This document shows, in pieces, positions 16,617 through 25,231 of a stretch of 64,000 nt of DNA; the first letter of the stretch is position 1, and each line of letters opens with the position of its first letter. A program made the position numbers and the translations under genes. The notes under the pieces are model-generated. The model had not been told where the DNA came from. It did not search any database and worked only from the letters and a program-made list of their open reading frames with translations. Source of the stretch: CAYLJJ01 sp964384025 (GTDB lineage: Bacteria > Myxococcota_A > Bradymonadia > UBA7976 > UBA1532); contig CAYLJJ010000003.1 in NCBI GenBank assembly GCA_964384025.1, positions 62,001 through 126,000 on the forward strand, in the 5' to 3' direction.

Positions 16617-18533
16617 GTGCGCCAGCCCTATAAGACCGGCATCCTTTGGGTGATCCTTATCGTCACCTTCGTCATCATCTGGAGAGCCTTCCCTGGCGCT
16701 GGAGAGAAAGAAGGGGAGATCACTTGGGACCAGTTCTTTAGCCAGATCGAAAAGGAAGAGATCAAATCTCTCATCGTGGATGGCAGCGAGATCCGTGGCC
16801 AACTCAAAGAGGATGATAAAGCCTTTGTGGTCTATGGCCCTGTGGGGGAGAAGCTCCAAGAGCGCCTCGCCGAACGCGCCGCCAAAGATCCTGACTTCTC
16901 CTTCAGCTTTAAACCTGAAGAGAAGGACACCTTCATCGAAAGCTTGGTGATCTCCTGGCTTCCGATGTTGGTGCTCTTTGTGATCTTCTTCATCTTCATG
17001 CGCCAACTCCAGAGCGGGGGGGGCAAAGCGATGTCCTTTGGCAAGAGCAAAGCCAAGCTCCTCTCTGAGACCGGTAAGAAGATCACCTTCGAGGATATCG
17101 CCGGTATCGAGGAGGCTAAGGAGGAGCTGGAGGAGATCATCCAGTTCCTCAAAGATCCCAAACGCTTCACTCGTCTGGGTGGGCGCATCCCCAAGGGTGT
17201 TCTGTTGATGGGTCCTCCCGGAACAGGCAAAACCCTGTTGGCTCGTGGAGTTGCAGGAGAAGCGGGTGTGCCCTTCTTCAGCATCTCTGGCTCCGACTTT
17301 GTAGAGATGTTTGTGGGCGTAGGAGCCAGCCGCGTCCGTGATCTCTTTGAACAGGGAAAGAAGAACGCTCCCTGTATCATCTTCATCGACGAGATCGACG
17401 CTGTAGGACGACACCGAGGCGCGGGCCTTGGAGGTGGCCATGATGAGCGTGAGCAGACCCTCAACCAGCTTCTGGTGGAGATGGATGGTTTTGAGTCCAA
17501 TGAGGGGGTGATCCTCATCGCCGCCACCAACCGCCCCGATGTCCTCGATCCAGCGCTCCTCAGGCCAGGTCGCTTTGATCGTCGCGTTACGGTTAATCTC
17601 CCCGACGTTCGTGGTCGTGAGCTGATCCTCCAGGTGCACACCCGTCGAGTCCCGATTGGAGGGGAGGTTGAGCTCTCCATCATCGCGCGTGGTACACCCG
17701 GCTTCAGCGGGGCCGATCTGGAAAACTTGGTGAATGAGGCGGCGCTCCTAGCAGCACGCCAAGATCGGGATGTGGTGGGAATGTCCTCGTTCGAGGAGGC
17801 CAAGGATAAGGTCCTGATGGGCCCTGAGCGTCGGACGATGGTGATCCCTGAGCGAGAGCGCCGCAACACCGCTTATCATGAGGCTGGACACGCCCTCGTA
17901 GCGGGTCTACTCCCTGGCACAGATCCCGTTCACAAGGTCACCATCATCCCCCGAGGGCGAGCTTTGGGTCTGACCAAGCAGCTCCCTAAAGAGGATCGCC
18001 TCTCCATCACCAAGGAGTTTGCCGAGAAGCGGATCTGCATCCTCATGGGAGGGCGGGTCGCTGAGGAGCTGATCTTCGACATGATCAGCTCAGGCGCAGG
18101 TCAAGATATCGAAATGGCCACAGACACTGCTCGACATATGGTTTGCAGTTGGGGCATGAGCAAGAAGTTGGGTCCCCTCTCCTTTGGTAAGAAGGATGAA
18201 CAGATCTTCCTGGGCCGAGAGATCGCCCAACATCGAGATTACTCAGAGCAAACCGCGATGTTGATCGACTCTGAGGTGCAGCGCATCGTCACTGAGTCTT
18301 ACGATCTGGCTTATAAGCTGCTCACCGAGAATATTGGGGTCCTCAAGACCCTCAGCGAGGCCCTCTTGGAGCGAGAGAGCCTCAACGCAGAGGAGATCCA
18401 GATACTGATTGAGGGGCGCGACTTGCCCGCCTTGGAGCTTAGAGGAAAAACTGAACCTACACGTAAGCCCAAGTCGGTCTTTAAGACTCGGGAAAAATCT
18501 ATACTCATCCCTGAACCAGCAGAAGGGGTCTAG
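16617..18533 (+). CDS. ftsH: ATP-dependent zinc metalloprotease FtsH
   Basis: Membrane-anchored AAA+ protease that degrades misfolded membrane proteins and short-lived regulators. The 638-aa form has two N-terminal membrane helices (ILWVILIVTFVIIW and MLVLFVIFFIFMR) around the periplasmic loop. The AAA domain has Walker A GPPGTGKT, Walker B IIFIDEID and the second region of homology ATNRPDVLDPALLRPGRFDR. The protease domain has the zinc site HEAGH. All catalytic elements are intact. GTG 16617 with GAGG 5-7 nt upstream gives a normal FtsH N-terminus; GTG 16557 is an in-frame alternative whose extra 20 residues look non-coding. It stops 5 bp before folP. Confidence 0.97.
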   Translation: MRQPYKTGILWVILIVTFVIIWRAFPGAGEKEGEITWDQFFSQIEKEEIKSLIVDGSEIRGQLKEDDKAFVVYGPVGEKLQERLAERAAKDPDFSFSFKPEEKDTFIESLVISWLPMLVLFVIFFIFMRQLQSGGGKAMSFGKSKAKLLSETGKKITFEDIAGIEEAKEELEEIIQFLKDPKRFTRLGGRIPKGVLLMGPPGTGKTLLARGVAGEAGVPFFSISGSDFVEMFVGVGASRVRDLFEQGKKNAPCIIFIDEIDAVGRHRGAGLGGGHDEREQTLNQLLVEMDGFESNEGVILIAATNRPDVLDPALLRPGRFDRRVTVNLPDVRGRELILQVHTRRVPIGGEVELSIIARGTPGFSGADLENLVNEAALLAARQDRDVVGMSSFEEAKDKVLMGPERRTMVIPERERRNTAYHEAGHALVAGLLPGTDPVHKVTIIPRGRALGLTKQLPKEDRLSITKEFAEKRICILMGGRVAEELIFDMISSGAGQDIEMATDTARHMVCSWGMSKKLGPLSFGKKDEQIFLGREIAQHRDYSEQTAMLIDSEVQRIVTESYDLAYKLLTENIGVLKTLSEALLERESLNAEEIQILIEGRDLPALELRGKTEPTRKPKSVFKTREKSILIPEPAEGV

Positions 18534-18538
18534 TTTCC

Positions 18539-19411
18539 TTGTTTGGACCTTGCCAAGAGCGTGTCCAGATCATGGGGGTGCTCAACGTCACCCCAGACTC
18601 TTTCTCGGATGGAGGCCGTTTCTTAAAGCCTGATGATGCTCTGCTCCACGGACGAGCGATGATCAAGGCGGGAGCAGATCTCATCGATGTTGGCGGGGAA
18701 TCTTCTCGGCCAGGAGCTGAGCCAGTCTCTTTAAAAGAGGAGCTGTGTCGCGTCATTCCAGTGATCAAGGCGCTTCATACTGAGGCTCCTGATCTGCCCA
18801 TTTCCATCGACACCACCAAACCTCAAGTCGCTGAAGCTGCCTTGGCAGCAGGAGCAGGGATTATCAATGATATCTCCGCTCTTCGCGATCCCCTGATGCG
18901 AACTCTGGTGCTCAAAGAGCAGGTCCCGGTGATCCTCATGCATATGCGGGGTGAGCCCAAGACGATGCAGCAGGGAGATCTCTCCTCAAAAAATATCCTG
19001 GCTGAGGTGGTGAGCTTCCTCGCAAAACGAGCTGAGGAGCTCTGTGCTGAGGGCTTTCCCAGAGAGAAAATCTGCTTAGATCCTGGTTTGGGCTTTGGGA
19101 AAACCCTGGATCAAAACCTGAAGCTGCTTGGACAACTGGAGCAGCTCGTTGCCTTAGGATATCCCGTCCTCGTGGGAGCCTCTCGAAAATCGTTCATTAG
19201 AGCCTTGACAGGAGGAGCACCTTCAGAGCGTTTATTTGGGACTGCGGCGGCCTGTGCCTGTGCGATCTTTGCCGGAGCTCGTATGATCCGCGTTCATGAG
19301 GTCGCAGAGATGAGAGAGTTGAGCCTCGTCAGTGAGGCGATCTATCAACGCTCAGCAGCTTTTCTGAAAACTGGTGCTCAAGTTTTGGGTGCGCAGTTGT
19401 CGAGAGCCTGA
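18539..19411 (+). CDS. folP: Dihydropteroate synthase
   Basis: Condenses p-aminobenzoate with hydroxymethyl-dihydropterin pyrophosphate in folate synthesis; the target of sulfonamides. It is a 290-aa TIM barrel with the family signatures MGVLNVTPDSFSDGG, DLIDVGGESSRPGA, SIDTTKP, GIINDISAL, DPGLGFGKT and GASRKSF. All pterin and sulfonamide-pocket segments look standard. TTG start 5 bp after the ftsH stop; a better in-frame start is not evident because the protein begins only ten residues before the first conserved strand. Part of the ftsH-folP-cdaA-cdaR-glmM run. Confidence 0.95.
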   Translation: MFGPCQERVQIMGVLNVTPDSFSDGGRFLKPDDALLHGRAMIKAGADLIDVGGESSRPGAEPVSLKEELCRVIPVIKALHTEAPDLPISIDTTKPQVAEAALAAGAGIINDISALRDPLMRTLVLKEQVPVILMHMRGEPKTMQQGDLSSKNILAEVVSFLAKRAEELCAEGFPREKICLDPGLGFGKTLDQNLKLLGQLEQLVALGYPVLVGASRKSFIRALTGGAPSERLFGTAAACACAIFAGARMIRVHEVAEMRELSLVSEAIYQRSAAFLKTGAQVLGAQLSRA

Positions 19412-19450
19412 GCGAGGCTACATTCAGAGGAGAGGGCGGATCTTATAAAG

Positions 19451-20293
19451 ATGGGCTCGGAGACCTACCAGAGATTTATCGCGCCTCTCCTCGACATCAT
19501 CATCGTCTACTATCTGCTGTATCGCGCCCTGATTTTGATCAAGGGGACTCGCGCAGTTTCTATGCTCTTTGGCTTGATCCTCATCATCTTGATGTTTGTT
19601 TTCAGTAAGCCTTCTTTTCTGGATCTGACTACCTTTAACTGGCTTTTGGAAAGCTTCATCGGGAGCCTCTTTCTCATCGTCATCGTGGTTTTTCAAGCAG
19701 ATATCCGTCGAGCTCTCGCGGCTTTTGGGCGCACAGATCTACTCAGCTCTTTAAAGAGTGGAGAGGGAGCACAGGTGATCGATGAGCTGGTCAAGGCGAG
19801 CAGTTCGTTGGCACGGCAGCGCATTGGAGCCCTTATCGTAGTGGAGCGGGATGCGGATCTCAGCCCCTATCTTCAAGAGGCGGTGCGTCTGGACGCGCGG
19901 ATCTCCAAGGAGCTGATCTACTCTCTCTTTGTCCCTGAACGTCAAAATCCCCTTCATGATGGCGCTATCGTGATTCAGAGGAGTCGGATCGCCGCCGCAG
20001 GGGTCTTTCTTCCGATGACGGTCAACCCCAAGATCGATCGCAACTTAGGGACACGGCATAGAGCTGCTCTGGGGCTCTCAGAGGAGATCGACGCTCTGGT
20101 GATTGTAGTCAGCGAAGAGAGAGGCTCGATCTCTCTGGCACGAGAGGGCAAACTGGAGTTGGATCTGAGAACCAGCTCTCTACGCCAGCGCCTTACAAAT
20201 CTCCTGCTCAAGCGATCCGCTGGCCTCTTTCGCCGAGAGAAGGGGCTCATCAAGCTAAGCTCCAGGGGGGACGCAGGGAGGGAGGACTCTTGA
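19451..20293 (+). CDS. cdaA: Diadenylate cyclase (c-di-AMP synthase), CdaA type
   Basis: Makes c-di-AMP from two ATP at the membrane. Three N-terminal transmembrane helices (about 10-80; LLDIIIVYYLLY, LFGLILIILMFVF, GSLFLIVIVVFQAD) precede a DisA_N domain with the two catalytic motifs, LHDGAIVI and GTRHRAALG, both intact. Length 280 aa matches CdaA. The next gene encodes its usual regulator CdaR and the one after is glmM. This cdaA-cdaR-glmM set is the classical operon in which the cyclase is coupled to peptidoglycan precursor supply. ATG start; its stop overlaps the TTG of cdaR. Confidence 0.96.
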   Translation: MGSETYQRFIAPLLDIIIVYYLLYRALILIKGTRAVSMLFGLILIILMFVFSKPSFLDLTTFNWLLESFIGSLFLIVIVVFQADIRRALAAFGRTDLLSSLKSGEGAQVIDELVKASSSLARQRIGALIVVERDADLSPYLQEAVRLDARISKELIYSLFVPERQNPLHDGAIVIQRSRIAAAGVFLPMTVNPKIDRNLGTRHRAALGLSEEIDALVIVVSEERGSISLAREGKLELDLRTSSLRQRLTNLLLKRSAGLFRREKGLIKLSSRGDAGREDS

Positions 20294-21351
20294 ATACGCT
20301 CCGTCGCCTCCTCTTTGAGAACGCCCCTCAAAAGATCCTCGCCCTGGCCCTAGCTCTGGCTCTGGTAGCAGTTAAACGTGAGGATAAGATCGCGGTAGTT
20401 ACCGCCAGCGTGCGGATCGTGATCAACTATCCAGAGAATCGCGCCCTGGTCAGCGGCCAGATCCCCAAGGTAGATATCAGCGTCGAGGGCCAGTACAGCG
20501 CGATCCGCAAGTTTAAGGGGGATCAGATCCCTCCTTTGGAGATTAACCTTTCTGGTCTAGAGGGGGACCCCTTCTACTTTGAACCCGATATGTTCAAGGT
20601 CCCTCCCGGTTTGAGAGTTCGCAGTATCCGTCCCACAGGGATGCTCCTGGCCTTTGAAGAGCGGAAGAAAGCTGAGTTGCCCATCAAAGCGCACCTGGAA
20701 GGAGAGCCCAGCTCTGGCTATCGTCTGGTCCAAGTAGAAGTGCTCCCCCCACAAGTCACGGTAGATGGTCCTGCCTCCCTGGTTGAGGATCTGGAGATGG
20801 TGCATACCGCCCCCATCTCTCTGGTGGGCCGCAGTCGAAGCTTCAGTCAAGATGTCCCTTTAACGATCCCCAGCGGCTCCCTCAGCCTGAACCTTCTCAA
20901 CGGGAGGCGACGCCACAAGGTGAGTGTGATCATCGAGGAGAAGCAGGGAACGATGGTGGTCGCCGGTCGCCCTGTAGGGGTTCGTGGTCTCCAAGATGGT
21001 CCAGGCTTTGACCTGATCCCTTCTCGGGTTGATATCACCCTTCACGGTCCGGTGCGACTCCTCAACGCTGTAGATCCCCAAGCGATACAGCCCTATCTAG
21101 ATGTCTCTCAGGTTCCCAGGAGCCTCAAGATCATCCGCCCTGGACATAAGAGCGGGGTTACAGAGCTGCGCTTTGATCCTCCAACAGGGCTGGCTTACTC
21201 TGAGATTAATCCCAAGGAGCTGACCCTCCTCAAGAAGGAGGCACCTCCTCCCATTCCAGCTCCTCCAGCGCCGCCCAAGCTTGAGCCCAAGTTGGAGAAA
21301 GGTGCTCAAAAGAGCGCCCCTCTTAAAGAACCAGAGCGAAAGAAGCCCTGA
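20290..21351 (+). CDS. cdaR: YbbR-domain regulator of the diadenylate cyclase
   Basis: Membrane-anchored extracytoplasmic protein of 353 aa. A single N-terminal helix (KILALALALALVAV) is followed by three or four YbbR repeats (about 40-310), beta-rich modules with recurrent P-x-V-x-V/I-x-G elements. The last 40 residues are a Pro/Lys/Glu-rich tail. CdaR binds and modulates CdaA in Firmicutes; the same job is inferred here from position. The TTG start overlaps the cdaA stop, and GGAGGGAGGA lies just upstream, so the two are translationally coupled. Confidence 0.9.
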   Translation: MNTLRRLLFENAPQKILALALALALVAVKREDKIAVVTASVRIVINYPENRALVSGQIPKVDISVEGQYSAIRKFKGDQIPPLEINLSGLEGDPFYFEPDMFKVPPGLRVRSIRPTGMLLAFEERKKAELPIKAHLEGEPSSGYRLVQVEVLPPQVTVDGPASLVEDLEMVHTAPISLVGRSRSFSQDVPLTIPSGSLSLNLLNGRRRHKVSVIIEEKQGTMVVAGRPVGVRGLQDGPGFDLIPSRVDITLHGPVRLLNAVDPQAIQPYLDVSQVPRSLKIIRPGHKSGVTELRFDPPTGLAYSEINPKELTLLKKEAPPPIPAPPAPPKLEPKLEKGAQKSAPLKEPERKKP

Positions 21352-21423
21352 GGAAGTTTCGCTCTTATAACTCTGGTCCTGAGCTTCAGCTTCTCCTATC
21401 ATTTTTCTTTTTTGGAGGCTGTC

Positions 21424-22788
21424 TTGAGCGAAGTTCAGCGCAAGCTGTTTGGAACAGACGGGGTGCGGGGGCTCGCCAATCAGCCCCCGATGACCGCCGA
21501 AGACGCGCTGCGCCTGGGGCGCTCCATCGGCTACCGCCTACGCCAGACCCTGGGGCGTGCTCCCAAGGTCCTCATCGGCAAAGACACACGGCTCTCAGGT
21601 TATATGTTGGAGGGGGCCTTAATGAGCGGCCTGCTCTCTGTGGGCGCCGAGGTGCAGCTGGTTGGACCTTTGCCTACTCCCGGGATCGCCTTCCTCACTG
21701 AGGGGATGCGTGCCGACGCAGGCTTAGTGATCTCGGCGAGCCATAACCCCTTTGAGGATAACGGCATTAAGATCTTTGCTCGGGATGGGTATAAGCTCCC
21801 CGATGAAGAGGAGGCTTGCCTTGAGAAGATCTTCTTTGGGGAGGAGCTGAACGGGTTTCGTCCCACTGGGATGGGCCTGGGGAGAGCCTACCGCATTGAT
21901 GATGCGGCGGGACGCTACGCTGTCTTCGCTAAGATGGCTTTCCCCCGAGAGCTGACTCTAGAGGGGATGAAGGTGGTTGTGGATTGTGCCAACGGAGCTG
22001 CCTATAAGGTGGCTCCTGAGGTCCTCCATGAGCTGGGAGCCGAGGTGGTCGCTCGCGGGGTCAGCCCCAACGGCCTCAACATCAACCGAGGCTCAGGGGC
22101 GCTGCACCCTGAGGTGATGGGGCAGACGGTGAGGGACACGGGCGCTCAGGTGGGCATCGCCCTAGATGGAGACGCGGATCGCTGTATCCTCGCTGATGAG
22201 AAGGGCGCCTTGGTGGACGGGGATCAGATCTTAGCGATCATCGCTCGTAAGATGGCGGAACGGGGAGAGCTGGCAAAAGAAACTGTAGTCGCGACGGTGA
22301 TGAGCAACCTGGGCCTAGAGCGCTCTCTGAGCAATACCGGAGTCAAGCTTATTCGTGTTGGGGTGGGAGATCGCTATGTTGTTGAGCGTATGCGTCAAGG
22401 GGGTTTTAACCTGGGTGGAGAGCAATCAGGTCATGTGATCCTGCGCGATCACAGCACCACGGGGGATGGCTTGATCACCGCTCTGGCCATTCTGGGCATC
22501 ATGGTACGCTCTCAACGCCCACTCAGCGAGCTCGCGGCCTGTATGCAACGTTACCCTCAAGTGCTTCTCAATATCCCTGTGAACTGCAAGCCTCCGTTAG
22601 AGACGCTGCCGGAGCTCAGCGCTGAGGTTCAAGCGGCTGAAGAGCGCATGAGAGGGGAGGGTCGTGTACTGCTGCGCTACTCAGGGACCCAAAATTTAGC
22701 GAGAGTGATGATCGAAGGTCCAGAGGAGAGCTTGATACGCAGGGAGGCGGAGGGGCTGGCTGAGCTGCTCCGTTACAGCCTGAGCTGA
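21424..22788 (+). CDS. glmM: Phosphoglucosamine mutase
   Basis: Converts glucosamine-6-phosphate to glucosamine-1-phosphate for UDP-GlcNAc synthesis. It is a 454-aa member of the alpha-D-phosphohexomutase family with the N-terminal FGTDGVRG, phosphoserine loop ISASHNPFEDNGIK, metal loop DGDADRC, sugar loop GGEQSGH and C-terminal phosphate site RYSGTQN. TTG 21424 is preferred to TTG 21412 because GGAGG (21414-21418) lies 5 nt before it and would be inside the gene otherwise. Fourth gene of the folP-cdaA-cdaR-glmM group; nnr begins 10 bp later. Confidence 0.97.
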   Translation: MSEVQRKLFGTDGVRGLANQPPMTAEDALRLGRSIGYRLRQTLGRAPKVLIGKDTRLSGYMLEGALMSGLLSVGAEVQLVGPLPTPGIAFLTEGMRADAGLVISASHNPFEDNGIKIFARDGYKLPDEEEACLEKIFFGEELNGFRPTGMGLGRAYRIDDAAGRYAVFAKMAFPRELTLEGMKVVVDCANGAAYKVAPEVLHELGAEVVARGVSPNGLNINRGSGALHPEVMGQTVRDTGAQVGIALDGDADRCILADEKGALVDGDQILAIIARKMAERGELAKETVVATVMSNLGLERSLSNTGVKLIRVGVGDRYVVERMRQGGFNLGGEQSGHVILRDHSTTGDGLITALAILGIMVRSQRPLSELAACMQRYPQVLLNIPVNCKPPLETLPELSAEVQAAEERMRGEGRVLLRYSGTQNLARVMIEGPEESLIRREAEGLAELLRYSLS

Positions 22789-22797
22789 GGAGAGTTT

Positions 22798-24369
22798 ATG
22801 GAGTATCACTTCATCCCAGAGGCGCGCAGCGAGGCTCGACGGATCCTCACCGCAGAGGAGATGAGGCAAGCAGACCACTTCAGCATCGAAACCCTTGGCT
22901 TACCTGGAGTTGCCCTGATGGAGAGCGCAGGGCAGCAGGTGGCGCGCCTCGCAGCTCAGCGCCTCCGCCCTGAAGATCGCGTCGCGGTGGTCTGTGGTCG
23001 AGGCAACAACGGCGGTGATGGTTTTGTCATCGCTCGTTGTCTTGCCAGCTGGGACTATGAAGTAGAGGTGATCCTCTGCGCTCAGGTGGAGGAGTTGCGA
23101 GGGGATGCAGCCACCCACTTTCAGGTGATCGAGAGGATGAACCTGCCGGTCTTAGTCGTAAGAGATAGAGGCTCCTTTGCCTCTCTCCCCCCGCCAGAAC
23201 ACTACGCCCTGCTCCTAGATGCTCTCTTGGGGACAGGGCTGAGCGGGGAGGTGCGGGGCCTGATGGCTGAAGCGATCGCTTGGATCAATGGACATCGTGT
23301 TCCGGTGATCTCTGTGGATATCCCCAGCGGTCTCTGTAGTGACTCTGGTCGTGTCTTGGGGGACGCGGTGCGCGCTGAGGAGACCATCACCTTCGCTGCC
23401 AGCACCCTGGGACATTGGATGAACCCCAACCAAGTTGGGCGGCTCTGGATCGTTGATATCGGCATCCCTGACTCTCTGTTGAGAGTCCACGGGGGGGAGC
23501 GCTGGATCCTGGAGCCTGCTGATCTGGAGCCTGCTTTTCAGCGCCGAGATCGATTGGCTCATAAGGGCGATCTGGGACACCTCTTTGTATTGGGCGGGAT
23601 GCCAGGTCGTACAGGGGCCTTGCGAATGTGTGTAGACGCGGCCCTGAGTGCGGGGGTGGGCTTAGTCACCGCAGGGACGACTCGAGAAGCGTTCAAGGGC
23701 TTAGCACCTCAGCTCTACGAGGCGATGGCTTGTCCAGTGATGGACTTCACGGAAGAGCCTGAGCGCGCCGCCCAGGAGCTGGCCCAAGCTCAAGGGAATT
23801 ACTCTGCGATGGTCCTTGGTCCAGGGCTGGACACCCGCCCTTGGGTGCGAGATTTTCTCTTCACGCTCCTCCCTCTGATTGAACTGCCCCTCCTCTTAGA
23901 CGCTGACGCCCTCAATCATATGGTGGGGCACTTGGAGCGCCTAAAAGGAGGCGGACCTAAGATCATCACTCCTCACCCGGGAGAGGCCGCGCGCCTTTTG
24001 AGTGTTCGTCCGGCGGAGGTGCAGGCAGATCGTCTGGGTGCAGCCAAACGCCTAGTGGAGTTAAGCGGTGCTACAGTGGTGCTTAAGGGAGCGCACAGCT
24101 TGATCCTCACTCCAGATGGCACTCTGGGGATCTGCCCTCGAGGGAACCCTGGCATGGCCAGTGCGGGGATGGGAGATCTGCTCTCAGGGATCATCGGCGC
24201 CCTCCTAGCGCGTCGCTTGGAGCCTACCTTAGCAGCAACTGCTGGAGTGCTCTGGCACAGCATGGCAGGAGACTGCGCCGTCGAGAAGAGAACAGAGAAT
24301 GGATTGCGGGCCCGAGACCTCATCGAGGCCCTCGCGGATGTGGAGAGAGCGACGTGCTCCAGGAAATGA
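22798..24369 (+). CDS. nnr: Bifunctional NAD(P)H-hydrate epimerase / ADP-dependent dehydratase
   Basis: Repairs hydrated NAD(P)H. The N-terminal half (about 1-230) is the YjeF_N epimerase with MESAGQQVA, GRGNNGGDGFV and DALLGTGLSG. The C-terminal half (about 250-510) is the ribokinase-fold dehydratase with KGDLGHLFVLGG, PGLDT, DADALN, TPHPGEAARL, VLKGAHSLI and NPGMASAGMGDLLSG. The 523-aa length is normal for the fused enzyme. ATG start with GGAG 6 nt upstream. Its last 16 bases overlap the GTG start of tsaC. Confidence 0.96.
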   Translation: MEYHFIPEARSEARRILTAEEMRQADHFSIETLGLPGVALMESAGQQVARLAAQRLRPEDRVAVVCGRGNNGGDGFVIARCLASWDYEVEVILCAQVEELRGDAATHFQVIERMNLPVLVVRDRGSFASLPPPEHYALLLDALLGTGLSGEVRGLMAEAIAWINGHRVPVISVDIPSGLCSDSGRVLGDAVRAEETITFAASTLGHWMNPNQVGRLWIVDIGIPDSLLRVHGGERWILEPADLEPAFQRRDRLAHKGDLGHLFVLGGMPGRTGALRMCVDAALSAGVGLVTAGTTREAFKGLAPQLYEAMACPVMDFTEEPERAAQELAQAQGNYSAMVLGPGLDTRPWVRDFLFTLLPLIELPLLLDADALNHMVGHLERLKGGGPKIITPHPGEAARLLSVRPAEVQADRLGAAKRLVELSGATVVLKGAHSLILTPDGTLGICPRGNPGMASAGMGDLLSGIIGALLARRLEPTLAATAGVLWHSMAGDCAVEKRTENGLRARDLIEALADVERATCSRK

Positions 24370-24965
24370 CGGTGGAACGAGCCGCGAAACAGATTCTGGC
24401 TGAGGGAGTGATCATCTTCCCAACAGAGACCAGCTATGGCATCGGCTGCTTGGCTTCATCTGAGGAGGCTGCTGAGCGAGTGCTTCAACTCAAGGGTCGC
24501 CCCAGCGGAAAGCCCCTACCTGTGTTGCTGCCCTCTTCAAAAAGCCTCCATGCGCTCAACTTGGAGACCCCACTCATCTCTCTAGCTGATGCTTTTTGGC
24601 CGGGGGCTCTTACCCTGATCATCCCCGCTTATCCCGGTTTGGCTAAGGCGGTGACCCAGGGCACAAATATGGTGGGGGTTCGGGTCTCAGCGCATCCCAT
24701 GGCTCAGGCTCTGGTTCAGGCGGTTGGAGCACCCATCGTGGCCACCAGCGCCAACCGCACAGGAGAACCTGCCGCCTTTGAGATTGATCAGTGCGCTGAT
24801 CTGGAGGGGGTTGATGGGATCATCGATGGGGGGCGAGTTCCAGGAGGCGCCAGCACTGTAGTGGGCCTCGTTGAGGGGCGGCTTGAGTTCTATCGCCAAG
24901 GCCCCATCAGCGAGGAGAGGATCTGTAAAGTTTGGAGGCGTGCTCGCCCCTACGCTGAGCATTGA
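24354..24965 (+). CDS. tsaC: L-threonylcarbamoyladenylate synthase
   Basis: Makes the threonylcarbamoyl-AMP used for t6A37 modification of ANN-decoding tRNAs. It is a 203-aa YrdC/Sua5-fold protein without the extra Sua5 domain. Signatures seen are FPTETSYGIGC, LKGRPSGKPLPVLL, FWPGALTLI, VGVRVSAHP, ATSANRTGEPA and the ST(V)VG segment near the end. GTG 24354 has GGAG 8 nt upstream and overlaps nnr; ATG 24366 is an in-frame alternative that overlaps the nnr stop (ATGA). Last gene of the housekeeping run. Confidence 0.93.
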   Translation: MLQEMTVERAAKQILAEGVIIFPTETSYGIGCLASSEEAAERVLQLKGRPSGKPLPVLLPSSKSLHALNLETPLISLADAFWPGALTLIIPAYPGLAKAVTQGTNMVGVRVSAHPMAQALVQAVGAPIVATSANRTGEPAAFEIDQCADLEGVDGIIDGGRVPGGASTVVGLVEGRLEFYRQGPISEERICKVWRRARPYAEH

Positions 24966-25231
24966 GGAAGCAGGGCTTCAGTGGGGGGCATTAAAGATAA
25001 ATTCAGCTCTTCACGGTGGTTTAAGTAGTCGTATGTTTTCGCTAAATTCCTCACCATCCCTAATATTCGATGAAGTCATTTGCTTGCCTGAAAACAATGC
25101 TTTAACCGCTTGAAATTGCTTGTTCTGAGTTCAGCATTTGACGGGTTGAGCGAATACGCAATCGCTCACTGACGAAGCATGAATTATGGCTACAGAGATG
25201 CTATAGAGGATCGTATTTTTATGGGGGAAAG
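24966..25231. promoter_or_regulatory. AT-richer spacer with a perfect inverted repeat (25147-25168)
   Basis: This 266-bp stretch between tsaC and the pentapeptide-stalk lipoprotein is clearly more AT-rich than its neighbours. It contains TGAGCGA-N8-TCGCTCA, a perfect 7-bp inverted repeat, about 65 bp before the ATG at 25232, and TTGACG (25138-25143) beside it. No well-placed -10 box is obvious. A regulator site for the downstream lipoprotein is inferred from position only. Confidence 0.35.

Noticed and set aside
16584..17869. Two long minus-strand frames (about 350 codons each)
   Set aside because: Antisense shadows of ftsH; they arise from its codon bias.
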